From assembly GCF_035784015.1 (NCBI RefSeq), contig NZ_JALKOW010000002.1: a DNA stretch of 64,000 nt; one strand, 5' to 3'. The position numbers and the translations under genes were made by a program. The notes under the pieces were generated by a model. That model was not told the origin of the DNA, searched no databases, and saw nothing but the letters and a program-made list of their open reading frames with translations. Positions 42,658-51,929 of this stretch are shown piece by piece. Numbering within the stretch: position 1 is the stretch's first letter; each line of letters begins with the position of its first letter. The stretch comes from Comamonas sp009360615 (GTDB lineage: Bacteria > Pseudomonadota > Gammaproteobacteria > Burkholderiales > Burkholderiaceae_C).

Positions 42658-43638
42658 ATGTCCGATTCCTCTGCGGCTTTGCCAGCCAGTCTGACACCCT
42701 CCATGCGCGATGTGCTGCGTCGCATGGAGCGAGCCGCGCGCACTCCGATGCATCAGCTCGGTGCGCAAGCTGCCAAGGCGGCCTATGAAGCTGGCGCCGG
42801 CGTGCTTGAAATCCCCAGGCAGCCCTTGCCCCGTGTGGAGGAGTTGCAGATTCCTGCACGCGACGGCGCGCAGTTGCCGGCCCGCCTCTATGCACCTGTG
42901 AGTCGCGATGACGCCCCCGCTGCGGGCCTGCCTGTGCTGCTGTATCTGCACGGCGGCGGCTTTACCGTAGGCAGCGTGGCCACGCATGATCCGCTATGCC
43001 GTCAGCTTGCCCATCTGGCAGGCTGCATGGTCGTGTCGCTGGACTACCGCCTGGCGCCGCAGTTCCAGTTTCCCGTCGCACATGACGATGCCTGGGATGC
43101 GCTGCAGTGGCTGGCAGCCCATGCCGAAAGCCTGGGGGCGGACGGCGGCCGCATGGCGGTCGGCGGCGACAGCGCCGGCGGTACGCTGGCGGCAGCCTGT
43201 GCCATCGAAGCACGCAACACCGGCCTCAAGCTGGCTTTGCAGTTGCTGATCTACCCCGGCACCACGGCGCACCAGGACACTGATTCCCATCGCCGTTTTG
43301 CCCGTGGACTGGTGCTTGACGAAGCGTCGATCACCTGGTTTTTTGAGCAATACATCGCTAGGCGCCAGGATCGCGAGGATTGGCGCTTCGCGCCTTTGCT
43401 GGCTCCCGATGTCGACGACGTCGCACCCGCCTGGATCGGTCTGGCCGAGTACGACCCCCTGGTGGACGAGGGTGTGGAATACGCCGACAAGCTGCGCATG
43501 GCGGGCGTGTCCGTGGAACTGGAAATCTACAAGGGCGTGACCCATGAGTTCGTCAAGATGGGCCGCGTGATTGCCGAAGCGCGGCAGGCGCACCGGGACA
43601 TGGCGCAGGCCTTGCGCGGCGCATTTGGATTGAATTGA
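42658..43638 (+). CDS. Alpha/beta hydrolase-fold esterase/lipase (hormone-sensitive lipase type)
   Basis: 326-residue esterase of the HSL (family IV) group. The oxyanion motif HGGG (residues 98-101), nucleophile elbow GDSAGG with Ser172, Asp266 in AEYDPL and His296 in VTHEF form a full catalytic set. DYRLAPQFQFPVAHDD after the HGGG motif is also characteristic. No signal peptide, so cytoplasmic; the substrate is a short acyl ester, not further definable. The ATG at 42658 has no clear ribosome site, and a GTG two codons upstream is possible. The thioesterase-acetyltransferase gene starts 16 bp after its stop and is likely co-transcribed. Confidence 0.9.
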   Translation: MSDSSAALPASLTPSMRDVLRRMERAARTPMHQLGAQAAKAAYEAGAGVLEIPRQPLPRVEELQIPARDGAQLPARLYAPVSRDDAPAAGLPVLLYLHGGGFTVGSVATHDPLCRQLAHLAGCMVVSLDYRLAPQFQFPVAHDDAWDALQWLAAHAESLGADGGRMAVGGDSAGGTLAAACAIEARNTGLKLALQLLIYPGTTAHQDTDSHRRFARGLVLDEASITWFFEQYIARRQDREDWRFAPLLAPDVDDVAPAWIGLAEYDPLVDEGVEYADKLRMAGVSVELEIYKGVTHEFVKMGRVIAEARQAHRDMAQALRGAFGLN

Positions 43639-43654
43639 AACCAGAGTGAGAACT

Positions 43655-44512
43655 ATGAACCGACAGGACTTTCGCAGCTTTACGCGTATCGAGGTGCGCT
43701 GGGCCGAGGTGGACGCGCAGAAGATTGTTTTCAACGCGCACTATCTGATGTATGCCGATGTGGCCATCACCAACTACTGGCGCCAGCTGGCCATTCCCTA
43801 TGAGGCCGGGTTTGCCTCGCTGGGCGGCGAGCTGTTCGTGAAAAAGGCCAGTACGGTCTATCACGGCTCGGCCACTTTGGGCGATGTGCTGGATGTCGGC
43901 ATCCGCTGCGTCAAACAGGGCAATACTTCGCTGCAGTTCGAGGCGGGCATCTTCCGAGGCATGGAGTTGCTCAACACCGTGGAACTGATCTATGTGTTTG
44001 CCGACGCGGCGACGCAGACCCCCAGGCCCGTGCCCCAGGCGCTGCGGGATCTGCTCACGGCTTTTGAAGCCGGCCAGGAAGTCGTCGCCTTGCGATCGGG
44101 CAGCTGGAACGATCTGGGGCGTGATGCCGAGCGCCTGCGCCTGGCCGTGTTTGTGCGCGAGCAGGGTGTGCCGCGCGAGATCGAGATCGACGAGTTCGAT
44201 CCCGTGGCGCGCCATGTAGTGCTGTTCAATGGCCTGAACCAGCCCGTGGCTACGGGCCGACTGGTCAGCGATGCGCCGGGCGTGGCACGTATCGGCCGCA
44301 TGGCTGTGGATCGCAGCGTGCGCGGCGGTCGCTGGGGACGTATGGTGCTCGAAAGCCTGATGGACGCGGCGCGCGAGCGTGGCGACAGGGAGATCGTGCT
44401 GCACGCGCAGCGCCATGCCGAAGCCTTCTATCTGCGTGCCGGCTTTACGCCGGTAGGCGAGCCTTATGAGGAGGCCGGTATTCCCCACATCACGATGCGC
44501 AGAGTGCTTTGA
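43655..44512 (+). CDS. Bifunctional hot-dog thioesterase (YbgC/FadM-like) fused to ElaA-type GNAT acetyltransferase
   Basis: 285-residue two-domain protein. Residues 1-130 are a 4-hydroxybenzoyl-CoA thioesterase-type hot-dog domain: FTRIEVRWAEVDAQKIVFNAHYLMYAD carries the catalytic-site Asp20, and GDVLDVGIRCVKQGNTSLQFEA is the central strand pair. Residues 140-285 are a GNAT N-acetyltransferase of the ElaA kind: LRLAVFVREQGVPREIEIDEFDP at its start, and acetyl-CoA loop RMAVDRSVRGGRWGRMVLESLMDAA. Both halves look intact. One would release acids from CoA, the other use acetyl-CoA; how they cooperate is not known. The ATG at 43655 is preferred over a GTG at 43646. Confidence 0.88.
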   Translation: MNRQDFRSFTRIEVRWAEVDAQKIVFNAHYLMYADVAITNYWRQLAIPYEAGFASLGGELFVKKASTVYHGSATLGDVLDVGIRCVKQGNTSLQFEAGIFRGMELLNTVELIYVFADAATQTPRPVPQALRDLLTAFEAGQEVVALRSGSWNDLGRDAERLRLAVFVREQGVPREIEIDEFDPVARHVVLFNGLNQPVATGRLVSDAPGVARIGRMAVDRSVRGGRWGRMVLESLMDAARERGDREIVLHAQRHAEAFYLRAGFTPVGEPYEEAGIPHITMRRVL

Positions 44513-44591
44513 TACCTCTGTTTTGATAGCTTGAAACTCTTTATTTGCAAACGTTCAAGCCCGATTTGATGCTTGATACGAAGGAGCGTCC

Positions 44592-44672
44592 ATGGCAAGA
44601 ATCATGACCGTCCTCTGTCTGATCGGGGTGGCTGCGGCTGCCTATGCGGCTTATCGCTACGGGATTTTCTGA
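44592..44672 (+). CDS. 26-residue membrane peptide
   Basis: A tiny gene: ATG at 44592 with AAGGAG five bases upstream, a textbook ribosome site, and TGA at 44670-44672. The product is a single hydrophobic helix, MTVLCLIGVAAAAYAAYRYG after a short MARI start, so it should insert in the inner membrane. It lies 79 bp after the thioesterase-acetyltransferase gene and before a convergent secreted protein. No known family is recognised. Such peptides commonly modulate membrane complexes, but the partner is unknown. Confidence 0.6.
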   Translation: MARIMTVLCLIGVAAAAYAAYRYGIF

Positions 44673-44823
44673 GCGCATGCCGGCGAGGTCCGGGAGCGAC
44701 GTGCCCGGGTGAGCTCCAGGTCGGGGACCGCCTGCCGATGGGGCGCTCCTCTGCGGCCTGCGTCGAAGGCCTGGCCGCACGCAGGCGGGAACTCTGTCCT
44801 CTATCGCCTGCGTGCCTTCGGCA

Positions 44824-45318
44824 TTACTGCAGCTGATCCTTCAGAGCGGTGATGGCCTTCTGGGCACAGGCTTCGTCCAGATGGCCGCCTGGCGCACCGG
44901 CCACGCCAATGGCACCGAGGGTTTCATTGCCACTCTTCAGAGGCACGCCGCCGCCCAGGACCAGGAAGCCGGGGATGTTTGCCATGCCGGCTGCATCGGG
45001 GTTGGACTGAATGGCTTTGGCGATGCCGCTGGTGGGGTTGCGCGACGACGCCGAGGTGAAGGCCTTGGCGCGCGAGGCTTCGGCGGTGTGAGGGCCGGCA
45101 CCATCGGCGCGTACCATGGCCAGCAGCACGCCCGAGCGGTCCACCACCGATGCGCTGACGTTGTAGCCATCGGCGCTGCAGGCCGCCACGGTCTGCTGCG
45201 CCAGTTGCACCGCGGTGGTGCTGGCGAGGCTGCGGGTCGAGACGGTGGCTGCGGAGGCGCTGGCAGCGGCGGCCAGGGCCAGGGTGCTGAGGGCGATGTT
45301 GCGCAGGCGTTGGTTCAT
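44824..45318 (-). CDS. Secreted HbpS/GlcG-family (DUF336) protein
   Basis: 164 residues. A signal peptide (LRNIALSTLALAAAASASA-ATVS) precedes one HbpS/GlcG domain: LAQQTVAACSADGYNVSASVVDRSGVLLAMVRADGAGPHTAEASRAKAFTSASSR and LGGGVPLKSGNETLGAIGVAGAPGGHLDEACAQKAI. The Streptomyces member HbpS binds haem outside the cell and modulates the SenS/SenR two-component system. Here the gene lies just downstream of a kinase/regulator pair on the same strand, so an accessory sensor role is plausible. AGGAAC precedes the ATG at 45318. Haem binding cannot be confirmed from sequence. Confidence 0.87.
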   Translation of the reverse strand: MNQRLRNIALSTLALAAAASASAATVSTRSLASTTAVQLAQQTVAACSADGYNVSASVVDRSGVLLAMVRADGAGPHTAEASRAKAFTSASSRNPTSGIAKAIQSNPDAAGMANIPGFLVLGGGVPLKSGNETLGAIGVAGAPGGHLDEACAQKAITALKDQLQ

Positions 45319-45365
45319 GTCAAAGTTCCTTGTGGATGGGGTGATCAGGCAATGACAGAACTGTA

Positions 45366-45379
45366 AGAACCGACGTTCT
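45366..45379. promoter_or_regulatory. Dyad upstream of the HbpS-like gene
   Basis: AGAAC-CGAC-GTTCT is a perfect 5-bp-arm dyad 48 bases before the HbpS-like start codon. A second short dyad, CGGTA-ATCC-TACCG, lies at 45412-45425. Either could be a site for the response regulator encoded just upstream, or a 3' hairpin of that gene. Position-based inference. Confidence 0.3.
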
Positions 45380-45436
45380 CGACGCCCATTCGCAAGGTAA
45401 CGGATGGCCATCGGTAATCCTACCGAGTCGGCCCGC

Positions 45437-46018
45437 TCACACGGCAGCAGTCAGCAGCAGTCTTGTCTGTTCGGCGACCGAGCCGGTGCCGAGCTTTTCG
45501 GCCAGCTTGGCGCGGTGCGTGTCCACCGTCCGCACCGATATATCCAGCGCCGCTGCGATTTCCTTGCTGCCCAGACCCTTGGTGATCAGCTGCAGCACCT
45601 CGCGTTCGCGTTCGGTCAGGCCGCGCAGGCTGTGGCGGGCTTCATTGCGCTCGGCTTGCCGGGCGAGCCTGGCCTGCGCCGACTCGATGGCCTGCAGCAG
45701 GGTCTGCTCCTCGATGGGCTTGGTCAGAAAGTCGGTGACCCCCGCCTTGAAGGCGCGGCGGCAGGCATGCAGATCGCCGTGGCCGGTGATCACGATCGTG
45801 GGCCAGTCCACGCCCTGCGCCATGAGCTGCTCATGCATCTGCAGGCCGGACATCATGGGCATGCGCAGGTCGGTGATCAGGATGCCGGGCTGACTGCGAT
45901 CCAGATGGGCCAGGCAGTCGGCCGGCGATTCAAAACAGGTCACTGGCAGCTCATAGGTCTGCAGCAACAGATGCAGAGCGTTGCGCACCGACGGGTCATC
46001 ATCGATCAGATAAATCAT
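45437..46018 (-). CDS. FixJ/NarL-type response regulator
   Basis: 193 residues. The N-terminal receiver (MIYLIDDDPSVRNALHLLLQ) has the acidic pair and phospho-acceptor Asp50 in ILITDLRMP, the Thr in VITGHGD and Lys in FLTKPI. The C-terminal LuxR-type HTH is LTEREREVLQLITKGLGSKEIAAALDISVRTVDTHRAKLAEKLG. FixJ/TodT-like layout. The ATG at 46018 lies inside the end of the kinase gene (20-base overlap), a strong sign of a cognate pair. It probably controls its own region, perhaps the HbpS-like gene 118 bp downstream. Confidence 0.93.
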   Translation of the reverse strand: MIYLIDDDPSVRNALHLLLQTYELPVTCFESPADCLAHLDRSQPGILITDLRMPMMSGLQMHEQLMAQGVDWPTIVITGHGDLHACRRAFKAGVTDFLTKPIEEQTLLQAIESAQARLARQAERNEARHSLRGLTEREREVLQLITKGLGSKEIAAALDISVRTVDTHRAKLAEKLGTGSVAEQTRLLLTAAV

Positions 46019-47510
46019 GAGCAGGCAAATCGGTTCTATCCAGCGGTAGATGCATGACAAAGCGGGCACCATGCGCACCCGGTACATGTTCAAGGCGACC
46101 GCCCATGCGTTCCATCAGGGTGGCGCAAAGTGGCAGGCCCAGGCCCATGCCGTCGGACTTCGTGGTGAAAAACGGCTCGAAGATGCGCTGTGCCGTGGCT
46201 GCGGTCATGCCCGGGCCGTTGTCCTGCACGCTGATCAAGGCCTCGTCGCCGCTTTGCTCCAGCGAGATGGTGATGGCGGCCTGGGCGTCCTGAGTCTGGC
46301 CCAGCGCATCGAGCGCGTTGCGCACCAGATTGTGCAACACCTGCTCCAGCGCCACCGGGTCCGCCCAGGCCATGCAGAGTGGCAGCGCCGGCTGCCAGTG
46401 CAGCCGTACCTTGGCCTGGCGCGCCGGTCCCTCCAGCAGCAGCAGGGCCTGGTTGACTGCCTGTACCAGGTCCAGTCTTTGCGATGGGCTGGGCGCATTG
46501 CTGACATAGCTGCGCATGCGCTCCAGGATGGCGCCCGCACGCCTGGCCTCGCGCACATTGGCCTGCAAAGCCGTCGCCAGCAGCTCAGGCTTGCCCAGCT
46601 CATGGGCGCGCAGCGCGGCCTGGCTCTGGCTGAGCAGTGCCGTCACGGGCTGGGCCAGCTCGTGTGCAATGCCGGAAGCCATCTCACCCATGCCGTTGAC
46701 GCGCGATGCATGGGCCAGCTGGGCCTCGTTGGCCAGCAACTGCGCGCGCCGCTGGTGGCGCCTGGCCTGCTGGCGGCTTTGCCAGACCAGATGGGCGACA
46801 CCGACCAGCACGACGCTGATCAGGGCGCTGGCCAGCGCCGCTCCCCAGCCGAGCAGGCTGCGGGGGCGTGTGAGCAGCTGCACCTGCAGGGGCTGGTCAT
46901 AGCCGCTGAGGGTGAATGCGCCGAACGGCTGGCTTTGCTGCAGCTGAGCTGCGGGCTCCAGCAAGGTCTGGCCGTTGAGGCGTATACGCAGTCCGCTGCC
47001 ATCCGGCAGGACTTTTTCGTCCAGCAGGTGCGAGGCATCAATGCGAACGCAGAGCCAGCCTGCGGGCACTGCGATCTTTTTGAGGAAAAGATAATGGCCG
47101 GGGTGCAGGGAGTCAGGCAGGCTGGCGCTGGCTCGCGGCGCCAGCGGGGCGGCTGTCTGTGCCACGGCCGGTGCCCGGCAGCTGCCGGTGGCGGGCGTGG
47201 CCGCAGTGACCAGCTGGATTTCCTGGACGCGCGGGTAAATGGTCTGCACCGACTGCGCAATATGCTGCAGAGCCGATGACTCCTTGGCAGCATCGAGCGG
47301 TGCCACGGCAGTCAGGGCGGTAAGGTGGGCCTTGTGCTGGGCCACCTTCTCCAGCATCTGGCGTTGTACGGTCTGGGTCAGCTGCAACTGCTCCTGCTCC
47401 TGGCGGGCATGCGCCTGCCACCACTGCAGGGCCAGGATCAAGGCGCAGAGCGGCCCCCAGGCCAGGGCCAGCAGCCAGCGGTGGCGGTCGTCCGGGGAAG
47501 CGTTGCTCAT
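45999..47510 (-). CDS. Membrane sensor histidine kinase
   Basis: 503 residues. TM1 at about 12-30 and TM2 at about 219-243 flank a periplasmic sensor of about 185 residues (KAHLTALTAVAPLDAAKESSALQHIAQSVQTIYPRVQEIQLV ...). The H-box GMGEMASGIAHELAQPVTALLSQSQ carries His283, of the HPK4/FixL kind. The ATPase domain has the N-box near LEQVLHNLVRNALDAL, G1 VQDNGPGM and G2 KSDGMGLGLPLC. Its gene overlaps the response regulator. The signal is unknown; linkage to a secreted HbpS-like protein suggests haem or redox. Confidence 0.92.
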   Translation of the reverse strand: MSNASPDDRHRWLLALAWGPLCALILALQWWQAHARQEQEQLQLTQTVQRQMLEKVAQHKAHLTALTAVAPLDAAKESSALQHIAQSVQTIYPRVQEIQLVTAATPATGSCRAPAVAQTAAPLAPRASASLPDSLHPGHYLFLKKIAVPAGWLCVRIDASHLLDEKVLPDGSGLRIRLNGQTLLEPAAQLQQSQPFGAFTLSGYDQPLQVQLLTRPRSLLGWGAALASALISVVLVGVAHLVWQSRQQARRHQRRAQLLANEAQLAHASRVNGMGEMASGIAHELAQPVTALLSQSQAALRAHELGKPELLATALQANVREARRAGAILERMRSYVSNAPSPSQRLDLVQAVNQALLLLEGPARQAKVRLHWQPALPLCMAWADPVALEQVLHNLVRNALDALGQTQDAQAAITISLEQSGDEALISVQDNGPGMTAATAQRIFEPFFTTKSDGMGLGLPLCATLMERMGGRLEHVPGAHGARFVMHLPLDRTDLPAHDLSDR

Positions 47511-47576
47511 GCGCCGAAGTGTAGCGGTGGCCTGGCTGGCAATGCCGGGCCAGCGGCAGTGCGGGCCCGGGGACGC

Positions 47577-48533
47577 TTAGATATCCGCCAGCAGCTCGTA
47601 GGGCATAGGCAGGACCTTAAGCGCAATGCCCTGGCCTGCATCGGCGCTCTGGCCTTCGGCCAGCGCCGCATGGGCAAACAGATCGTCGCGGGTGGCGGAG
47701 GCGATCTGCATGGAGACGATGGCATCCCAGCCGCCTTGCGGTGCAGCTGCGGACTGCACCACGGTGCCGGTGGCCTGCTCGAGGTCTTCGGCGCTGAAGA
47801 CTTCCTGGCCCACGCTCAGAGCCTGCTCGGCATGGACCAGATAGGCCCGGCGCTTGAGTGTGCCGCGGAACTGGCTGCGGGCCACCACTTCCTGGCCGGG
47901 GTAGCAGCCTTTCTTGAAGTTGACGCCGCCCAGGGATTCGTAGTTCAGCATCTGGGGCACGAAGGCGTCCACCACGGGCGCCGACAGCGTGGCCACGCCG
48001 CTCTGGACTTCGGACCATTGCCAGAGGTCTTCGCCAATCAACTGTCCTTCGGGAGCCTGACCCGCAGGGCCGATCCACAACGCGCGTTGGTTGCCTGCCG
48101 CAGGGTAGAGGGAGAGCACATGGGCATCGGCTTGCTGTGTGAGCATCCACGCCGTGGCATCCTTGCCAGCAAGGTGCTCGGCGGCGTGGCCGGCCAGGCC
48201 GTAGAGTGCGAAGTCCGCCGTCGCATCGCTGAGCTTGCATTGGGCGCGCAGCACAAACATGGACAGGCGCTTGAGCGTGGGGGCCAGCAGGCTGCAGTCA
48301 CAGATCAGCAGGATTTCATCAGCGCTGCGCCTGAAGCCGATGAAGCTCGCCAGCATGCGCCCCTTGGCCGTGCAAAAGGCCGCGAGGCGGGCCTGATCGA
48401 ACTTGAGCAGCGCGAAATCGTTGCTCAGCTGGCCATGGAGAAAGCTGGCTGCGTCGGCGCCAACGGCGCGGATGACACCAAGGTGGGAAATGGGGGTAAT
48501 GCCGTTCAGGGGCAGCGTCTTGGGCTGGGTCAT
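47577..48533 (-). CDS. ygfZ: Folate-binding Fe-S cluster maintenance protein YgfZ
   Basis: 318-residue GcvT-like tetrahydrofolate-binding protein that supports synthesis or repair of some iron-sulfur enzymes. The defining motif GGVNFKKGCYPGQEVVARSQFRGTLKRR includes the KGCYPGQE Cys essential in the family. The N-terminus ISHLGVIRAVGADAASFLHGQLSNDF is also characteristic. Cytoplasmic. The gene is divergent from mltG with 44 bp between starts, an arrangement common in betaproteobacteria. Confidence 0.94.
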   Translation of the reverse strand: MTQPKTLPLNGITPISHLGVIRAVGADAASFLHGQLSNDFALLKFDQARLAAFCTAKGRMLASFIGFRRSADEILLICDCSLLAPTLKRLSMFVLRAQCKLSDATADFALYGLAGHAAEHLAGKDATAWMLTQQADAHVLSLYPAAGNQRALWIGPAGQAPEGQLIGEDLWQWSEVQSGVATLSAPVVDAFVPQMLNYESLGGVNFKKGCYPGQEVVARSQFRGTLKRRAYLVHAEQALSVGQEVFSAEDLEQATGTVVQSAAAPQGGWDAIVSMQIASATRDDLFAHAALAEGQSADAGQGIALKVLPMPYELLADI

Positions 48534-48577
48534 GGCTGAATTATGATCGTCGCTCTGTGTACTGATGGATCTAGCTT

Positions 48578-49570
48578 GTGCGTGCCCTTATTCGAGCACT
48601 GATATTTTTGCTGCTGCTTGCGGCGCTGGCCGCGGGAGGCGCCTGGTGGTGGCTTCACCAGCCGCTACAGCTGTCCGAACCCAATCTGGAGCTGGAGATC
48701 GAGCCCGGCACCACGCCGCGCGGCGTGGCGCAGAACGTGGTCAAGGCCGGAGTGCATACCGATGCGCGTCTGCTCTATGCGTGGTTTCGCTTCTCGGGCA
48801 AGGATCGCGCCATCAAGGCCGGCAACTATGAGCTGAGCTCGGGTCTCACCCCCTATTCGCTGCTGCAAAAGCTGGCACGGGGGGAGGAAAGCCTGCGCGC
48901 CCTGACCCTTGTCGAAGGCTGGAACTGGCGTCAGGTGCGCGCGGCGCTGGCGCGCGAAGAATTTCTCAAGCAGGACAGCGCGGGTCTCAGTGACGAAGCG
49001 GTGATGACGGCCCTGGGCCGTGCGGGTGTGCTGCCCGAGGGGCGCTTCTTTCCTGATACCTATACCTACGCCAAGGGCAGTTCGGACATGGCCGTGCTGC
49101 GACGTGCGCTGCATGCCATGGATCGCCGTCTGGCCGATGCCTGGACCATGCGGGCTGCCAATACCCCGCTCAAATCTGCCGATGAAGCCTTGATCCTGGC
49201 CAGCATCGTGGAAAAGGAAACCGGCCGTGCTGCAGACCGGGCGCAGATTGCCGGCGTGTTCTCCAATCGCCTGCGCATAGGCATGCGCCTGCAGACCGAC
49301 CCGTCGGTCATCTACGGCGTAGGCCCCAGCTTTGACGGCAATCTGCGCAAGCGCGACTTGCTCGAGGACACGCCCTGGAACACCTATACCCGTGCGGGCC
49401 TGCCCGTCACTCCGATTGCCATGCCCGGCAAGGCGGCGCTGATGGCGGCCGTGCAGCCCGATCAGACCAAGGCGCTGTATTTCGTGGCCCGGGGCGATGG
49501 CACCAGCCATTTCAGCGCTTCGCTCGACGAGCACAATAGGGCCGTCAACCGCTACCAGCGCGGCCAGTGA
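48578..49570 (+). CDS. mltG: Endolytic murein transglycosylase
   Basis: 330-residue YceG-family enzyme that cuts nascent peptidoglycan and may terminate glycan strands. One N-terminal membrane helix (RALIRALIFLLLLAALAAGGAWWWL) anchors the periplasmic domain. LILASIVEKETG carries the catalytic Glu212, matching E. coli Glu218. The ending FSASLDEHNRAVNRYQ is the usual DGSHxFsxTlxeHN region. The start is GTG at 48578. First gene of mltG-tmk-holB-pilZ-tatD, a conserved cluster of envelope and replication genes. Confidence 0.95.
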   Translation: MRALIRALIFLLLLAALAAGGAWWWLHQPLQLSEPNLELEIEPGTTPRGVAQNVVKAGVHTDARLLYAWFRFSGKDRAIKAGNYELSSGLTPYSLLQKLARGEESLRALTLVEGWNWRQVRAALAREEFLKQDSAGLSDEAVMTALGRAGVLPEGRFFPDTYTYAKGSSDMAVLRRALHAMDRRLADAWTMRAANTPLKSADEALILASIVEKETGRAADRAQIAGVFSNRLRIGMRLQTDPSVIYGVGPSFDGNLRKRDLLEDTPWNTYTRAGLPVTPIAMPGKAALMAAVQPDQTKALYFVARGDGTSHFSASLDEHNRAVNRYQRGQ

Positions 49571-49658
49571 TCCATTTGCGAGGGCGGCAGGCCTTGGCCG
49601 GTGCCCTGTGTCGTATCAAACAACTGGTGCCCCCAGCGGTGCGCTAGAGGAAATATCA

Positions 49659-50344
49659 GTGAGTACAGCTTTACCCAAGGGTCTGTTCATCAGTTTCGAG
49701 GGCATCGATGGCGCAGGCAAGTCCTCGCATATCGACGCATTGGCCCAGGCTTTTCGCGATCAGGGCCGGGTGGTCACGCTCACGCGTGAGCCCGGCGGCA
49801 CGCCGCTGGCCGAAAAGCTGCGCACCCTGATGCTGCATGACGCCATGGACCCGCTGACCGAGGCGCTGATCGCCTTTGCGGCCCGGCGCGACCATCTGGT
49901 GCAGGTCATAGAGCCGGCGCTGGCGCGCGGCGAGGTCGTCATCAGCGACCGCTTCACCGATGCCACTTTTGCCTACCAGGGCGCGGGCCGCGGCTTCAGC
50001 TGGGAGCAGCTGTCGGCCCTGGAGCGCATGGCCCAGACCGGCACGGCGCTGCAGGCGGGTGCGGACCCGGATTTCATGCGCGAGCCCGACATGACGCTGT
50101 GGTTCGACCTGCCCGCCGAGGTGGCGGCCGAGCGCCTGGCCACGGCCCGTGTTCCCGACCGCTTCGAGGCCCAGCCCGGGGCGTTCTTCGCCCGGGTGGC
50201 CCAGGGCTATGCCGATCGTGCCCGGGCTGCACCTCAGCGCTTTGTGCGCATCGACGCCCATGCCAGCCGTCACGCCGTATGGCAGCAGATCACCCAGGCC
50301 GTGGTGCGCAAGGGCTGGCTGGCCATCATGGTGGGAAGCAAGCC

Positions 50345-50348
<4 letters not shown>
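49659..50348 (+). CDS. tmk: Thymidylate kinase
   Basis: 229 residues. Phosphorylates dTMP to dTDP for DNA synthesis. P-loop FISFEGIDGAGKSSHIDALA; the DR(Y/F) motif appears as VISDRFTDATFAYQGAGRG; LIDE-type lid residues follow. TREPGGTPLAEKLRTLML is the dTMP-binding segment. The start is GTG at 49659, with AGAGGAAA upstream. Its stop overlaps the holB start (ATGA at 50345-50348), so the two are translationally coupled. Length is normal for the family (about 205-215, with a slightly long C-terminus). Confidence 0.95.
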
Positions 50349-51370
<1,022 letters not shown>

Positions 51371-51459
51371 GTCATGCAGCACGGGCTGGGTCACAATATT
51401 CGCGGGTGTTAACCTCGCAGTACCGGCTCTCGGCTGCCACCAGAATTTTGCTACCCACT

Positions 51460-51816
51460 ATGAATGCAACCACCACCCCCCGTCCCAGCGTGATGCAGTT
51501 GGCGATCAAGGAAAAGGCGGCGCTGTATGCCGCTTATATTCCGCTGTTCGCGGAAGGGGGGATTTTTGTTCCCACGCAGCGCGACTATCGCTTGGGCGAT
51601 GATGTCTATGTGCTGCTGACCCTGCCTGACGATCCGCAGCGCTACCCGGTCGCGGGCCGTGTAGCCTGGGTGACGCCAGAGCGTGCGTCCGGCAATCGCT
51701 CCCAGGGCGTGGGCATCCAGTTTCCCAAGGATGCCAAGTCCGCCGAGCTCAAGGCGAGGATCGAGCAGATACTCGGCACGGCCCTGAGTTCCGAGAAGCC
51801 CACTCAGACAATCTGA
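51460..51816 (+). CDS. pilZ: PilZ-domain protein
   Basis: 118-residue type IV pilus PilZ. LAIKEKAALYAAYIPLFAEGGIFVPTQRDYRLGDDVYVLLTLPDDPQRYPVAGRVAWVTPERASGNRSQGVGIQF is the single PilZ barrel. The c-di-GMP motif RxxxR is not present near the N-terminus, as in canonical PilZ, which is needed for pilus biogenesis but does not bind the nucleotide. ATG at 51460, 89 bp after holB. Conserved position between holB and tatD supports the assignment. Confidence 0.92.
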   Translation: MNATTTPRPSVMQLAIKEKAALYAAYIPLFAEGGIFVPTQRDYRLGDDVYVLLTLPDDPQRYPVAGRVAWVTPERASGNRSQGVGIQFPKDAKSAELKARIEQILGTALSSEKPTQTI

Positions 51817-51882
51817 TGTTCAACAATGGCGCGCTCCCACATCAGAGACGCCGAGCAAGAGCCCTCTCGCAGCGATGGCGTC

Positions 51883-51896
51883 GTCCCCCGGGGGAC
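51883..51896. repeat. GC palindrome between pilZ and tatD
   Basis: GTCCCCCGGGGGAC, a perfect 14-bp palindrome in the 113-bp gap between pilZ and tatD. It is followed by a GCGGCGCAGCCGC stretch. It resembles GC-rich extragenic palindromes I associate with Comamonadaceae genomes, but only one copy was noticed here. It could form a cruciform or an mRNA hairpin splitting the transcript. Confidence 0.4.
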
Positions 51897-51929
51897 GCGG
51901 CGCAGCCGCTCAGGGACGTTCCAATTTCT

